Assembly: GCA_903826405.1 (NCBI GenBank) | Contig: CAIKEH010000048.1 | Span: 1-34,649, forward strand | From: an uncultured bacterium | Lineage (GTDB): Bacteria; Bacteroidota; Bacteroidia; Chitinophagales; Chitinophagaceae | Reading direction: 5' to 3' | DNA length: 34,649 bases | In this document: positions 9,006 through 16,348 of the stretch, piece after piece | Numbering within the stretch: position 1 is the first letter of the stretch | Layout: each line of letters starts with the position of its first letter | Position numbers and translations under genes: made by a program | Notes under the pieces: model-generated | What the model was told of the DNA's origin: nothing | Databases searched by the model: none | What the model saw: the letters and a program-made list of their open reading frames with translations, nothing else

Positions 9006-10040
9006 TCAATTTGTATCTTCGGACTCCAGGAATTGATAAGATGTTCTGGAGATCTCGCTGACTATGGTAGGCATATCTTTCAGGTTGTTCCCGTTTGCCA
9101 TGACCGTAATCAGATAATTGCCTTTGGTGCCATAAATGATTCCGGTTTCGCTGAAATCGGGTTTATTGTCAGGGCCACCTTCGCCGAACTTATGTGCCAC
9201 TTTACATTCGCTTGGTAACCCGGAAACCATACCCTCCTTGAAGTCGGATTGAGCAAGTAAAGAAGTGCAGTATTCGGAATCGGTGGTGTTCAGATATACT
9301 GCATTGTATAGGACCTTGAGGAAGACGGATGCATCCAAGGCGCTGATCCGGTATTCTTTCGCCGTGAGGTCCGGTTTTCTGAGACCCAGTTCCGTGAAAA
9401 TGTCGGAAAACATCTTCATATCCATGTGCATGTTAAGCAGTTTGGTCGCGTTATTATCGGAATGAACGATCATGTATTTGATTAATTCCCGATAACTATA
9501 ATATTTCCCCAATTGAATGGCGTTGGAAGTGAAATGGACATTCCTGTCTGAATCGAAGGGCTTGAGAAAACCTATTTTTCTGTCCAATAAGCCGGGGTCC
9601 TTTTCGTTCATCTTGAAAAAGGTCATCATGGTGGGGATCTTGAGGAGGGAGCCAGGGCTATATGTGTTTTCTCCATTGATGCTTATCCAGGTGCCATCGA
9701 CGAATTTTCTTACATAGATGGAGGCATGGTTTATGACCCCTGATGATTTGTAGTTGGCAATCATCCCATTCAGTGCAGATTTGAGTGGGATCAGGTGCTC
9801 TTCTTCGCAGGTTTTCTCAGCATAAAGTAATGGATTGACGTAATTGAAGCCGCCCAGCCTGGTCAATTTGTAACTGCAGTAAGTGGTTGACGCAATGCTT
9901 GTTTTGGGATCGGTTTCTGAATTATTGATATGTAGTCCTGTGATATGTAGTCCTGCCAGCAAAAAACATGAACCACCTGTAACGGCAGCCATCAAAATTG
10001 TCCAGTAAACGGAAACTTGCTTTTTTAAGATTTTACTCAT
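9006..10040 (-). CDS. Class A beta-lactamase-like serine hydrolase
   Basis: This 344-residue protein has an N-terminal hydrophobic segment (about 12-32) and a serine beta-lactamase/transpeptidase fold from about 80 onward. The S-x-x-K motif is SLLK (S131, K134) and the SDN loop is S194-D195-N196 in VHSDNNATKLL. The third motif, normally KTG, is K284-F285-G286 in VAHKFGEG. I see no convincing omega-loop E-x-x-LN, so true penicillin hydrolysis is doubtful; a D,D-peptidase or other esterase/amidase role is equally possible. It probably acts in the periplasm. The N-terminal segment contains a duplicated five-residue unit (GLHIT/GLHIN), described separately. Confidence 0.85.
   Translation of the reverse strand: MSKILKKQVSVYWTILMAAVTGGSCFLLAGLHITGLHINNSETDPKTSIASTTYCSYKLTRLGGFNYVNPLLYAEKTCEEEHLIPLKSALNGMIANYKSSGVINHASIYVRKFVDGTWISINGENTYSPGSLLKIPTMMTFFKMNEKDPGLLDRKIGFLKPFDSDRNVHFTSNAIQLGKYYSYRELIKYMIVHSDNNATKLLNMHMDMKMFSDIFTELGLRKPDLTAKEYRISALDASVFLKVLYNAVYLNTTDSEYCTSLLAQSDFKEGMVSGLPSECKVAHKFGEGGPDNKPDFSETGIIYGTKGNYLITVMANGNNLKDMPTIVSEISRTSYQFLESEDTN
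9926..9955. repeat. Perfect 15-bp tandem duplication inside a gene
   Basis: TGATATGTAGTCCTG occurs twice back to back. The duplication is in frame in the serine hydrolase gene and adds five residues just after the membrane segment. It looks like a recent slippage event. Confidence 0.9.
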
Positions 10041-10481
10041 TGGCTGGCTTTCGTTAAATACAGTTTTCGGACCTTAATAATTTGACTTCTAGTTTGGGAC
10101 GAATTTTTTGGTCTCATTCTCAGCAGGGCAACATAGGATTATGGCCCCTGCTACATGAATCTAGGCAAATGGGTACATTTCGATGACATTATCATGTTCA
10201 TATTTGTAAAAGGGTTTGAAAATGAAGGAAATATTTGGATTTGAGATTTTTTCAAGAAGCAAATCCTTTGGTTTTCATCTTGAAATGGCAGTATGGCTTT
10301 TGGAATTTCCAACGATACGAAAAGCGAAAACCGAGGGTGTAAATGCCTTTTCATTGGTTTAAAATCCTGATAGACTGAATTGACCATATTTGCTTTCAAC
10401 GCTCATCAGGAAATGATGATTGAATTTTATCAAAAACAGTAGAGACATTTAATTTTTGCGGAATATTTTAAAAAACCAAGC
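10041..10481. other. Intergenic region between divergent genes, no supported gene
   Basis: This AT-rich stretch separates the serine hydrolase (minus) from the small secreted protein (plus). It holds a minus-strand frame at 10151-10399 and a plus-strand frame at 10222-10362 (46 codons), which overlap each other. Neither has a recognisable domain, signal peptide or convincing composition. The A/T-rich segment at 10450-10478 (TTTAATTTTTG and following) is a plausible promoter area for the plus-strand gene. Confidence 0.5.
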
Positions 10482-10877
10482 ATGAAAAAGAATAAACAAC
10501 TGTTCCAATTTGCGGCATTTATGGCTATCCCGGCCCTTGCCATATTGATCCTTTCAGCAAGCAGACCTGTAATGATCAATGATGCTGTCAAACAGGAAAC
10601 TAGTCTCAAGACGGCCAATCTGGATGATTATTCAAATAATTCTTGCAAAACCGTTAGCGGAAAGGTGACATATAATGGTGCCGGAGCTTCAGGTGCCCAA
10701 ATAACCGCAGGTACTTCAACGGCGACTGCTGGGGCAGATGGATCTTATTCTATTCAAAGCACTTCTGGTATCTCTTCAATTGATGTGACTTATAATAACA
10801 CAACTTCAAGGTATTCCGGTTCAAAAACCGTAACCGTAAATGGGCATTGTAACAATGTAAATGCCACTTTCCCGTAG
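10482..10877 (+). CDS. Small secreted protein with carboxypeptidase-regulatory-like fold
   Basis: This 131-residue protein starts MKKNKQLFQF and has a signal or membrane segment at about 10-29 (AAFMAIPALAILILSASRP). After a 25-residue linker, one small beta-sandwich domain follows (about 55-131): SGKVTYNGAGASGAQITAG, GADGSYSIQ, IDVTYNN and a closing strand. This is the pattern of carboxypeptidase-regulatory-like or transthyretin-like domains. Two cysteines, at the start and near the end of the domain, may form a disulfide. Ser, Thr, Gly and Asn dominate, as in extracellular proteins. A strong hairpin follows the stop, so the gene is monocistronic. Its role is unknown; a surface structural or binding protein is an inference. 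Confidence 0.75.
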   Translation: MKKNKQLFQFAAFMAIPALAILILSASRPVMINDAVKQETSLKTANLDDYSNNSCKTVSGKVTYNGAGASGAQITAGTSTATAGADGSYSIQSTSGISSIDVTYNNTTSRYSGSKTVTVNGHCNNVNATFP

Positions 10878-10905
10878 AAGCATCTGATCGGGAAATTGTT
10901 TTTTC

Positions 10906-10940
10906 ATCCTGCAGTCCTCATGCTGCAGGATAATTATTTT
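10906..10940 (+). terminator. Rho-independent terminator
   Basis: Arms ATCCTGCAG (10906-10914) and CTGCAGGAT (10923-10931) pair perfectly around an eight-base loop, followed by AATTATTTT. It lies 28 bases after the stop of the small secreted protein. The T-run is not pure, so efficiency is uncertain. Confidence 0.65.
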
Positions 10941-11132
10941 GGGGTAATGAATTTTGGATTTCAGGGACAGATCTTATTCTACAGAGATTGATCCGGTTGC
11001 TTATGTATATGACTCAGGCCGGATAATTGATGATCCCTGTCTATGGTCATTTCTCAGTCGAAAAATGGAAAACATTAATTTGACAGTCTGGGATTCTATT
11101 AACTCTCCATCGACTGGCTTATAAAATTTGTT

Positions 11133-12080
11133 TTAAGCCACCCGATTGATGGGCTTACCATGGATGAAGGCTTTGATGTTTTCCACGGTTACATCCATGA
11201 TCCTTACTCTTGCCTCCTTGCTTATCCACGCATTATGGGGAGTGATGACGCAGTTTTTTGCAGCAAGTAATGGATTATTAAATGATGGAGGTTCAACTGA
11301 TAAAACGTCAAGTGCTGCTCCGGCGATGACACCTTGGTCTAGAGCTTCGGCAAGGTCAGATTCGTTGATCAGCTGGCCTCTTGCCGTATTGATGAGGAAA
11401 GAAGAAGGTTTCATGGTGTGCAATAAAGCCCTGTTTATGAATCCTGCATTTGTGGAAGTAAGTGGGCAATGCAGGGAGACGACGTCGGATTCGGAGAAAA
11501 GTGTCGCCATATTGGTGAAGGTGTAGTCCGGGATATGTTTATCTGCAGTTGCATTATATACGACATGCATGCCGAGCGCAGCTGCGATTCTTCCGACCTG
11601 CTGGCCGATATTTCCAAAGCCTACCAATCCGATTGTTTTACCAGATAATTCGGTTATCGGTTTTTTTGTATAGCACCAGTCGATGGCCGTTACCCATTCG
11701 CCTTGTTCAACCGAATGCCTGTGTGCAGAAATGTTATTGGACAATTCGAGCAATAGAGCAATGGTATGTTGGGCTACAGATGCAGTGCCATAATTAGGCA
11801 CATTGCAAACAATTATATTTTTTTCCTTGGTGGCGATCGTGTCCACGATGTTATAGCCTGTTGCCAGAACAGAGATCAACTTTAGTTTATCGAGTTTGCT
11901 GATCAACTCCCCGTTTATGGGGGTTTTATTATTAAGGATGATATCCGCGTCTTTGCATCTATCATAAAGGTCGTCGACATGGCTCCTTTCGTAAATGGTC
12001 ACATTTCCGAGTGATGTTATACTTTGCCAGTCCAGATCCCCTGGATTCAATGTGTAGCCGTCGGTTATTACGATATTCAT
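11133..12080 (-). CDS. D-2-hydroxyacid dehydrogenase, glycerate dehydrogenase-like
   Basis: This 315-residue NAD-dependent enzyme carries the Rossmann motif GFGNIGQ (154-160). The catalytic trio of the family is also present: R234 in NTARGQLIN, E263 in DVLSVEPP and H282 in TPHNAW. It would interconvert a 2-oxoacid and a D-2-hydroxyacid in the cytoplasm. The closest overall style is hydroxypyruvate reductase/glycerate dehydrogenase (ATGYNIVD and VPNYGTASVAQHT in the substrate domain), but lactate or other acids cannot be excluded. It stands alone, with no metabolic partner gene beside it. Confidence 0.88.
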   Translation of the reverse strand: MNIVITDGYTLNPGDLDWQSITSLGNVTIYERSHVDDLYDRCKDADIILNNKTPINGELISKLDKLKLISVLATGYNIVDTIATKEKNIIVCNVPNYGTASVAQHTIALLLELSNNISAHRHSVEQGEWVTAIDWCYTKKPITELSGKTIGLVGFGNIGQQVGRIAAALGMHVVYNATADKHIPDYTFTNMATLFSESDVVSLHCPLTSTNAGFINRALLHTMKPSSFLINTARGQLINESDLAEALDQGVIAGAALDVLSVEPPSFNNPLLAAKNCVITPHNAWISKEARVRIMDVTVENIKAFIHGKPINRVA

Positions 12081-12400
12081 GGTGTGTGAATTTATGCCAT
12101 TCGTCCTGATTTCCGTTCCTTGATGAGTGGCATGAATATCTCTGCTATTTCATCTTTTTTTCAGCTCTCCATGCCAGATGTTTTTTGTCGGCTTTTTTGC
12201 ATGATTTTTTCCGTTAGATTGCCTCAGGTCTGTCTGTAGTTTCCAGGACTAGGAGGAACTTATATGATGCTCTCGACTTGGTTCCAGTATTTCTGCCTTC
12301 ATTGTGCTGGAGTATACGCCTCGAATTATCTGCGGTTTCGCCTTTGTGAGTAATCGGGCCTGATAATGCTACTTATGATATACACATCATGCATGGGCGC
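12081..12400. other. Intergenic region, no supported gene
   Basis: These 320 bases upstream of the hydroxyacid dehydrogenase contain T-rich runs (CTTTTTTTC near 12150 and CTTTTTTGC near 12193) and a short inverted repeat (ATGAT...ATCAT, 12375-12390). I find no open frame with a credible start or domain. The part next to 12080 must hold the promoter of the dehydrogenase gene. Confidence 0.5.
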
Positions 12401-12428
12401 AAAAAAGCCCCAACTTTCGTTGAGGCTT
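12401..12428 (-). terminator. Rho-independent terminator of tRNA-Asp
   Basis: On the minus strand, AAGCCTCAAC and GTTGGGGCTT form a ten-pair stem with one G-T wobble and a GAAA loop, followed directly by a T-run. It begins within five bases of the tRNA 3' end. Confidence 0.85.
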
Positions 12429-12432
12429 AATG

Positions 12433-12506
12433 CGGACCGGACGGGACTCGAACCCGCGACCTCCGCCGTGACAGGGCGGCATTCTAACCAACTGAACTAC
12501 CGATCC
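12433..12506 (-). tRNA. tRNA-Asp (anticodon GTC)
   Basis: The minus strand folds into a complete 74-base cloverleaf. The acceptor GGATCGG pairs with CCGGTCC, the D-arm contains AGTTCAGTTGGTTAGA, the anticodon stem is CCGCC/GGCGG around CTGTCAC (anticodon GTC), and the T-arm GCGGG/CCCGT encloses TTCGAGT. The discriminator base is G, as expected for aspartate, and the CCA end is not fully encoded. A terminator follows immediately. Confidence 0.95.
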
Positions 12507-12580
12507 AATTATTTCAAATGCTAGAAGCGCTTTGTCCCTTCGGACAAGAACCCCCTCAGCTAAGAAGAAGCGTGATGGGT

Positions 12581-12648
12581 GGCATTCTAACCAACTGAAC
12601 TACCGATTCAACTATTTCAAATATTAGAAGCTTTTGGGCCCTTCGGAC
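12581..12648 (-). pseudogene. Decayed copy of tRNA-Asp 5' half and its upstream flank
   Basis: Positions 12581-12648 repeat 12478-12545 with about 60 of 68 bases identical. The repeat covers the tRNA-Asp acceptor 5' strand, the D-arm and about 39 bases of upstream flank. Beyond this the copy loses its anticodon stem (a one-base deletion and several changes) and has no T-arm. It cannot fold as a tRNA. Confidence 0.8.
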
Positions 12649-12660
12649 TCTAACCATCAA

Positions 12661-12692
12661 GCCTCCGGCGAGACAGGGCGGCATTCTAACCA
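12661..12692 (-). pseudogene. Second decayed fragment of tRNA-Asp
   Basis: Thirty-two bases match 12459-12490 of the intact tRNA-Asp with three mismatches. They span the variable region, the anticodon arm (GACAGGG read on the plus strand) and part of the D-arm. The offset (about 202 bases) is twice that of the other copy, so this looks like the third unit of a former tandem array. Confidence 0.7.
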
Positions 12693-12762
12693 AAATATGT
12701 CCTTTTTAAAGAACTTTTTCAGGACCGCGAAGATAAGGGGATTTATATTTTCAGGCAAGAAA

Positions 12763-12793
12763 TTGTTCAAAAATCCACCTTACCTTACCTTTA
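12763..12793 (+). promoter_or_regulatory. Possible promoter of accA-dapA
   Basis: TTG at 12763-12765 and TACCTTTA at 12786-12793 are separated by 20 bases, close to the Bacteroidota -33/-7 arrangement (TTTG, then TAnnTTTG). Transcription would begin near 12800, which supports the ATG at 12833 as start of accA rather than the TTG at 12800. Confidence 0.4.
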
Positions 12794-12832
12794 CAAACAT
12801 TGACCCTTAATGGGTTCAATAACCACTCGTCT

Positions 12833-13813
12833 ATGCCTGAACAAAACCAAAGGCAGTACCTTGATTTTGAAAAGCCAATCAAGGATCTGTATGATCAGAT
12901 CGGTCAACTTAAGACCACGGCGGAGAAGAACAAACTCGATCTCAGCGATTCCGTCAGGCAACTTGAGGAGATGATCGTGGAGAAGAAAAAAGAGATCACC
13001 CAGAATCTCACCAGTTGGCAAAAGGTTCAACTCAGCCGACATCCTGATAGGCCTTATACCCTCTCTTTTATTAAGCGGATGACCGAAAATTTCGTGGAAC
13101 TTCATGGGGACAGGGGTTTCAAGGATGATAAGGCCATAGTTGGAGGATTTGCCCAGATGGATGGTCAGACTGTCATGATCATCGGACAGCAAAAAGGTTC
13201 GAACACCAAAATGCGTCAACTCCGCAATTTCGGAATGGCCAACCCGGAAGGTTACCGTAAAGCCCTCCGCCTGATGAAACTTGCAGAAAAGTTCAATAAG
13301 CCTATCATAACATTAGTGGATACCCCCGGGGCTTATCCCGGCATCGAGGCAGAGGAAAGAGGACAGGGGGAAGCTATTGCCCGAAATATATTCGAAATGT
13401 TGAGGCTGAAAGTCCCTGTCATTTGCGTCATCATCGGCGAAGGTGCCAGCGGCGGAGCATTGGGAATTGGTGTAGGGGATAGAGTATTCATGATGGAGAA
13501 TACCTGGTACACGGTCATCTCCCCTGAAAGTTGCAGTTCGATACTGTGGCGGTCTTGGGATATGAAAGAAAAGGCTGCCGATGAACTTCGACTCACCGCT
13601 GATCACATGCTCAAATTCGGCCTTGTTGATGGTATCATTCCGGAGCCTCTTGGCGGTACACACTGGGATTATGATCAGGCGGCACAATTGTTAAAATCAT
13701 ATCTGCTCCCCATTATAGCCGAACTGCAGGCTCAGGATCCGGTTGTAAGGCAATCCGCTCGTATTGACAAATTCAGCCATATGGGCTTCTGGGAAGATGT
13801 ACCACAGGACTGA
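12833..13813 (+). CDS. accA: Acetyl-CoA carboxylase carboxyltransferase subunit alpha
   Basis: This 326-residue protein matches the length and motif order of AccA. A coiled N-terminal region (about 1-75, with [21 protein letters not shown]) is followed by a crotonase-fold carboxyltransferase domain. Within it are [20 protein letters not shown] and [15 protein letters not shown], which form the carboxybiotin-binding surface and oxyanion loop. With AccD it transfers the carboxyl group from biotin to acetyl-CoA, the first committed step of fatty-acid synthesis. I chose the ATG at 12833 over the in-frame TTG at 12800 because the latter falls at the probable transcription start. dapA follows after 30 bases and is probably in the same operon. 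accD is not in the window. Confidence 0.96.
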   Translation: MPEQNQRQYLDFEKPIKDLYDQIGQLKTTAEKNKLDLSDSVRQLEEMIVEKKKEITQNLTSWQKVQLSRHPDRPYTLSFIKRMTENFVELHGDRGFKDDKAIVGGFAQMDGQTVMIIGQQKGSNTKMRQLRNFGMANPEGYRKALRLMKLAEKFNKPIITLVDTPGAYPGIEAEERGQGEAIARNIFEMLRLKVPVICVIIGEGASGGALGIGVGDRVFMMENTWYTVISPESCSSILWRSWDMKEKAADELRLTADHMLKFGLVDGIIPEPLGGTHWDYDQAAQLLKSYLLPIIAELQAQDPVVRQSARIDKFSHMGFWEDVPQD

Positions 13814-13843
13814 TTCATTCCATTATCTTATATATATCCAGTA

Positions 13844-14758
13844 ATGTCCATTCCACGATTCCAAGGTACAGGTGTAGCCATGGTAACTCCTTTTTTGGAG
13901 AACGGAGACCTTGACCTGCCCAGTTTACGAAAATTGATAGATCACCTAATACTTGGAGAGGTGGAGTACCTAGTGGTTTTAGGCACCACAGGGGAGACCG
14001 CCACGCTGAACACAGACGAAAAACAGAGGATCTTTTCGGAAGTGGCATTCATCAATGACGGTCGACTTCCTTTGGTCGCTGGCATTGGGGGAAATGATAC
14101 GCGTGAAGTGTCACATGCTTTGACCGCATTCGATCTGGATGGCTATAGCGCCATCCTTTCGGTTAGTCCCTATTACAATAAGCCCAATCAGGAGGGGCTA
14201 TTCCGACACTATCTGCAACTCAGTGAAAGCAGCCCGCTTCCACTCATGATGTATAATGTTCCAGGCAGAACGGGCATGAATGTATCTGCCGATACAACCT
14301 TGCGCATTGCAAATAGCTGCAAGAATATTTTCGCTACGAAGGAGGCGTCGGGTAATATGGATCAGGTCTCCCGGATCCTGAAATACAAGCCTGAAGCATT
14401 TCAAGTAATCAGTGGCGACGATGGCGTCACCCTCCCCATGATGGCCATGGGTTCCATAGGTGTGATATCCGTAGTGGCCAACGCCTACCCATTGATCTTT
14501 TCCCGGATGGTCCGCCATTGTCTGGAAGGAAATTTCGAGGCTGCAAGACCTTTGCATTTCCAGCTAATTGATGTCATCAACTCCATGTTTGAAGAAGGCA
14601 ATCCGAGCGGCTTGAAGGCCTATCTGAGTGAGATGGGAATCTGCGGGAATAATTTCCGATTGCCTGTTGCTCCTGTCAGTAGGGGCCTGCAGGCCAAGAT
14701 CATGGAGCTTATGGCTGAAGTTGCGGCGAGAAATGTAGATCATGCTAAAGGGATATGA
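13844..14758 (+). CDS. dapA: 4-hydroxy-tetrahydrodipicolinate synthase
   Basis: This 304-residue TIM-barrel aldolase condenses pyruvate with aspartate semialdehyde. That reaction is the first step of the lysine and diaminopimelate branch, which also feeds peptidoglycan. The diagnostic residues are visible: T48-T49 in GTTGETATLN, Y137 in YNVPGRTG, R142 and the Schiff-base lysine K166 in FATKEASG. Length and spacing match DapA rather than N-acetylneuraminate lyase. It starts 30 bases after accA in the same direction and converges on rnz. A weak inverted repeat follows the stop. Confidence 0.94.
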   Translation: MSIPRFQGTGVAMVTPFLENGDLDLPSLRKLIDHLILGEVEYLVVLGTTGETATLNTDEKQRIFSEVAFINDGRLPLVAGIGGNDTREVSHALTAFDLDGYSAILSVSPYYNKPNQEGLFRHYLQLSESSPLPLMMYNVPGRTGMNVSADTTLRIANSCKNIFATKEASGNMDQVSRILKYKPEAFQVISGDDGVTLPMMAMGSIGVISVVANAYPLIFSRMVRHCLEGNFEAARPLHFQLIDVINSMFEEGNPSGLKAYLSEMGICGNNFRLPVAPVSRGLQAKIMELMAEVAARNVDHAKGI

Positions 14759-14764
14759 CTTTTT

Positions 14765-14817
14765 GGGGCAAAAGGAATTTCAATGCTTTCGTAGCTGATT
14801 AATTTGCCCTGCCTTTT
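14765..14817. terminator. Weak inverted repeat between convergent dapA and rnz
   Basis: GGGCAAA (14766-14772) pairs with TTTGCCC (14803-14809) across a 30-base loop, followed by CTTTTT on the plus strand. The loop is long, so this is only a possible terminator. Confidence 0.3.
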
Positions 14818-14828
14818 TCGGGTTGCGG

Positions 14829-15737
14829 TTAATCTCTGATCAGGTAGCTGGCTCCTTCGATTGCCAGCTCGGTTTGGGGGAATAGTGCAGATGCTTCTGT
14901 CAGAAAAGGAGCCAATTCATCGTATTTGCTGCTGAAGTGACCTATCAGCAAGTGTTTTGCTTCAGCGAGCAGCGCCATCTTCGCTGCCTGCTTGGCTGTT
15001 GAATGGAATCGGTCCTCAGCTTTTTCCCGGAGGTCGTCCAAATAGGTCGCTTCATGATAAAGAAGATTGCAACTTCTTATTTTATTGGCGATCTCCGGAT
15101 CGAACCGGGTATCTGCGCAGAATGCGTAAGACCTTGAAGGATTTGCGGCCTTGGTGACCCATTCGTTCTTGACCAGCCTGCCTGAGACATGCATATAATC
15201 TTTTCCCTCTTTCAACTGTGGGAAAAAGGATGAAGGGACATCAAAATCAAGGGCGCGATCCGTATCTATCTTCTTCGGTTTTTCCTTTTCCTGAATAAGA
15301 AAACCCCAGCATTCAATTCTGTGTGATACGCGAAAAGCTTTGATGGAGAATTTCTTAAGGTCGGTTATCTCTTTTTCTTCTTTTAGTTCATGAAAAATCA
15401 GGGAATAGCTCAGATGAGCCTGCGCAGCATCAAATTGAAGATCAAGTATAGGCTTTAATTCAGCTGGAGCATAGAGGTGTATTGGATCTTTTCTATTGGT
15501 CAGGCTAAAGCTATTCAGTAAGCCCGGCAACCCAAAGTAATGGTCGCCATGCAGATGTGAGATATAGATGTGGTTGATACGACTTCTACGGATCTTGAAT
15601 CTGTTCATCTGTGACTGCGCACCTTCGCCACAATCGATCAGTAACAACTCATCACCCGCCGTGATCACTTGGCATGTGGGATGCCGATCATGCATGGGAA
15701 GTGCAGAATTGGAGCCTAAAATGGTTACGGCGAACAA
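14829..15737 (-). CDS. rnz: Ribonuclease Z
   Basis: This 302-residue metallo-beta-lactamase-fold nuclease trims tRNA 3' trailers. The signature H61-L-H63-G-D65-H66 lies in SHLHGDHYFGLPGLL, with LLIDCGEGAQSQ before it. Later metal ligands fall in FCADTRFD and in LLIGHFSSKY near the C-terminus. The start appears to be TTG at 15737, giving MFAVTILGSNSALP, the usual RNase Z N-terminus; no in-frame ATG lies nearby upstream. It follows the STAS gene by 37 bases on the same strand and is probably co-transcribed with it. Since the tRNA-Asp gene does not fully encode CCA, such an enzyme is expected in this genome. Confidence 0.94.
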   Translation of the reverse strand: MFAVTILGSNSALPMHDRHPTCQVITAGDELLLIDCGEGAQSQMNRFKIRRSRINHIYISHLHGDHYFGLPGLLNSFSLTNRKDPIHLYAPAELKPILDLQFDAAQAHLSYSLIFHELKEEKEITDLKKFSIKAFRVSHRIECWGFLIQEKEKPKKIDTDRALDFDVPSSFFPQLKEGKDYMHVSGRLVKNEWVTKAANPSRSYAFCADTRFDPEIANKIRSCNLLYHEATYLDDLREKAEDRFHSTAKQAAKMALLAEAKHLLIGHFSSKYDELAPFLTEASALFPQTELAIEGASYLIRD

Positions 15738-15774
15738 ATTATGAAATTCAGTGGTTTATGAAGAATACCGGAAT

Positions 15775-16149
15775 TTAATCTTCTTTTAAAAATTCCCGTT
15801 CCATTTCCTCCATCTGTACAATATCCCATGCCTCGGATTCCGTTGGGGTGGCGTTGAGTTTTTCCAAAAGACCTTCCTGTTGGAAGTCGTTTTCGAGTTC
15901 CTTCGTCATGCCACAAAGCACAAAGGAATGACCATTCTCATAAGCCTTTAGCTGCATCCTGGCTATCTCGGTTGCCAGCAAAGGTTCAACATGCTTGACG
16001 CCAGAGAGATCCATTATCACGTTTTTAACATGCTTCGAACTGATATTCGTTAGGATTTGTCCCAAGTCTGCTGACATATTTGCAGTCAAAACGTCTTCCT
16101 GGATGTTTATGACATGGAATCTTTCCTTGGTATCAATTTTGACATTCAT
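15775..16149 (-). CDS. STAS-domain protein, anti-sigma-antagonist-like, atypical
   Basis: With the ATG at 16149 the protein has 124 residues (MNVKIDTKERFHVINIQED...) and consists of one STAS domain. An upstream ATG at 16200 would add 17 residues before the first strand. In SpoIIAA-type antagonists the loop after the third strand reads D-S-S-G and holds the phosphorylated serine. Here the aligned segment is VIMDLSGVKHVEPLLATEIA, with E-P-L-L in that place, so the usual phospho-switch is absent. The C-terminal tail is strongly acidic (SEAWDIVQMEEMEREFLKED). It is co-oriented with rnz, 37 bases upstream. No anti-sigma kinase is nearby, so its partner is unknown. Confidence 0.8.
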   Translation of the reverse strand: MNVKIDTKERFHVINIQEDVLTANMSADLGQILTNISSKHVKNVIMDLSGVKHVEPLLATEIARMQLKAYENGHSFVLCGMTKELENDFQQEGLLEKLNATPTESEAWDIVQMEEMEREFLKED

Positions 16150-16348
16150 AAGCGATGGCATTACTTCTGGTGCTAAGTTATCAAATGTAAGCCTGTTCAT
16201 GCTTAAAGTATCGTGCTGTCGATGACCGTAACTTCCTTCTCATAAGATACTGAGACCGAGATTCTTCATCGAGTTTTGCCCTTTTGTTTCAGTTAAGCAA
16301 ATCAAAAATAATCGGTAATATTGTAATGACTCATTAAATAACAACTAA

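Noticed and set aside
10151-10399. Minus-strand frame of 82 codons, overlapped by a plus-strand frame at 10222-10362
   Set aside because: The two frames compete for the same bases, have no signal or domain, and have a composition typical of AT-rich intergenic DNA.
10954-11124. TTG-started frame of 56 codons after the small secreted protein
   Set aside because: It has no ATG, follows a terminator and matches no family I know. It could be a fragment of a lost gene but cannot be supported.
12800-12832. TTG at 12800 as start of accA
   Set aside because: It coincides with the expected transcription start. The ATG at 12833 gives the usual AccA N-terminus and length.
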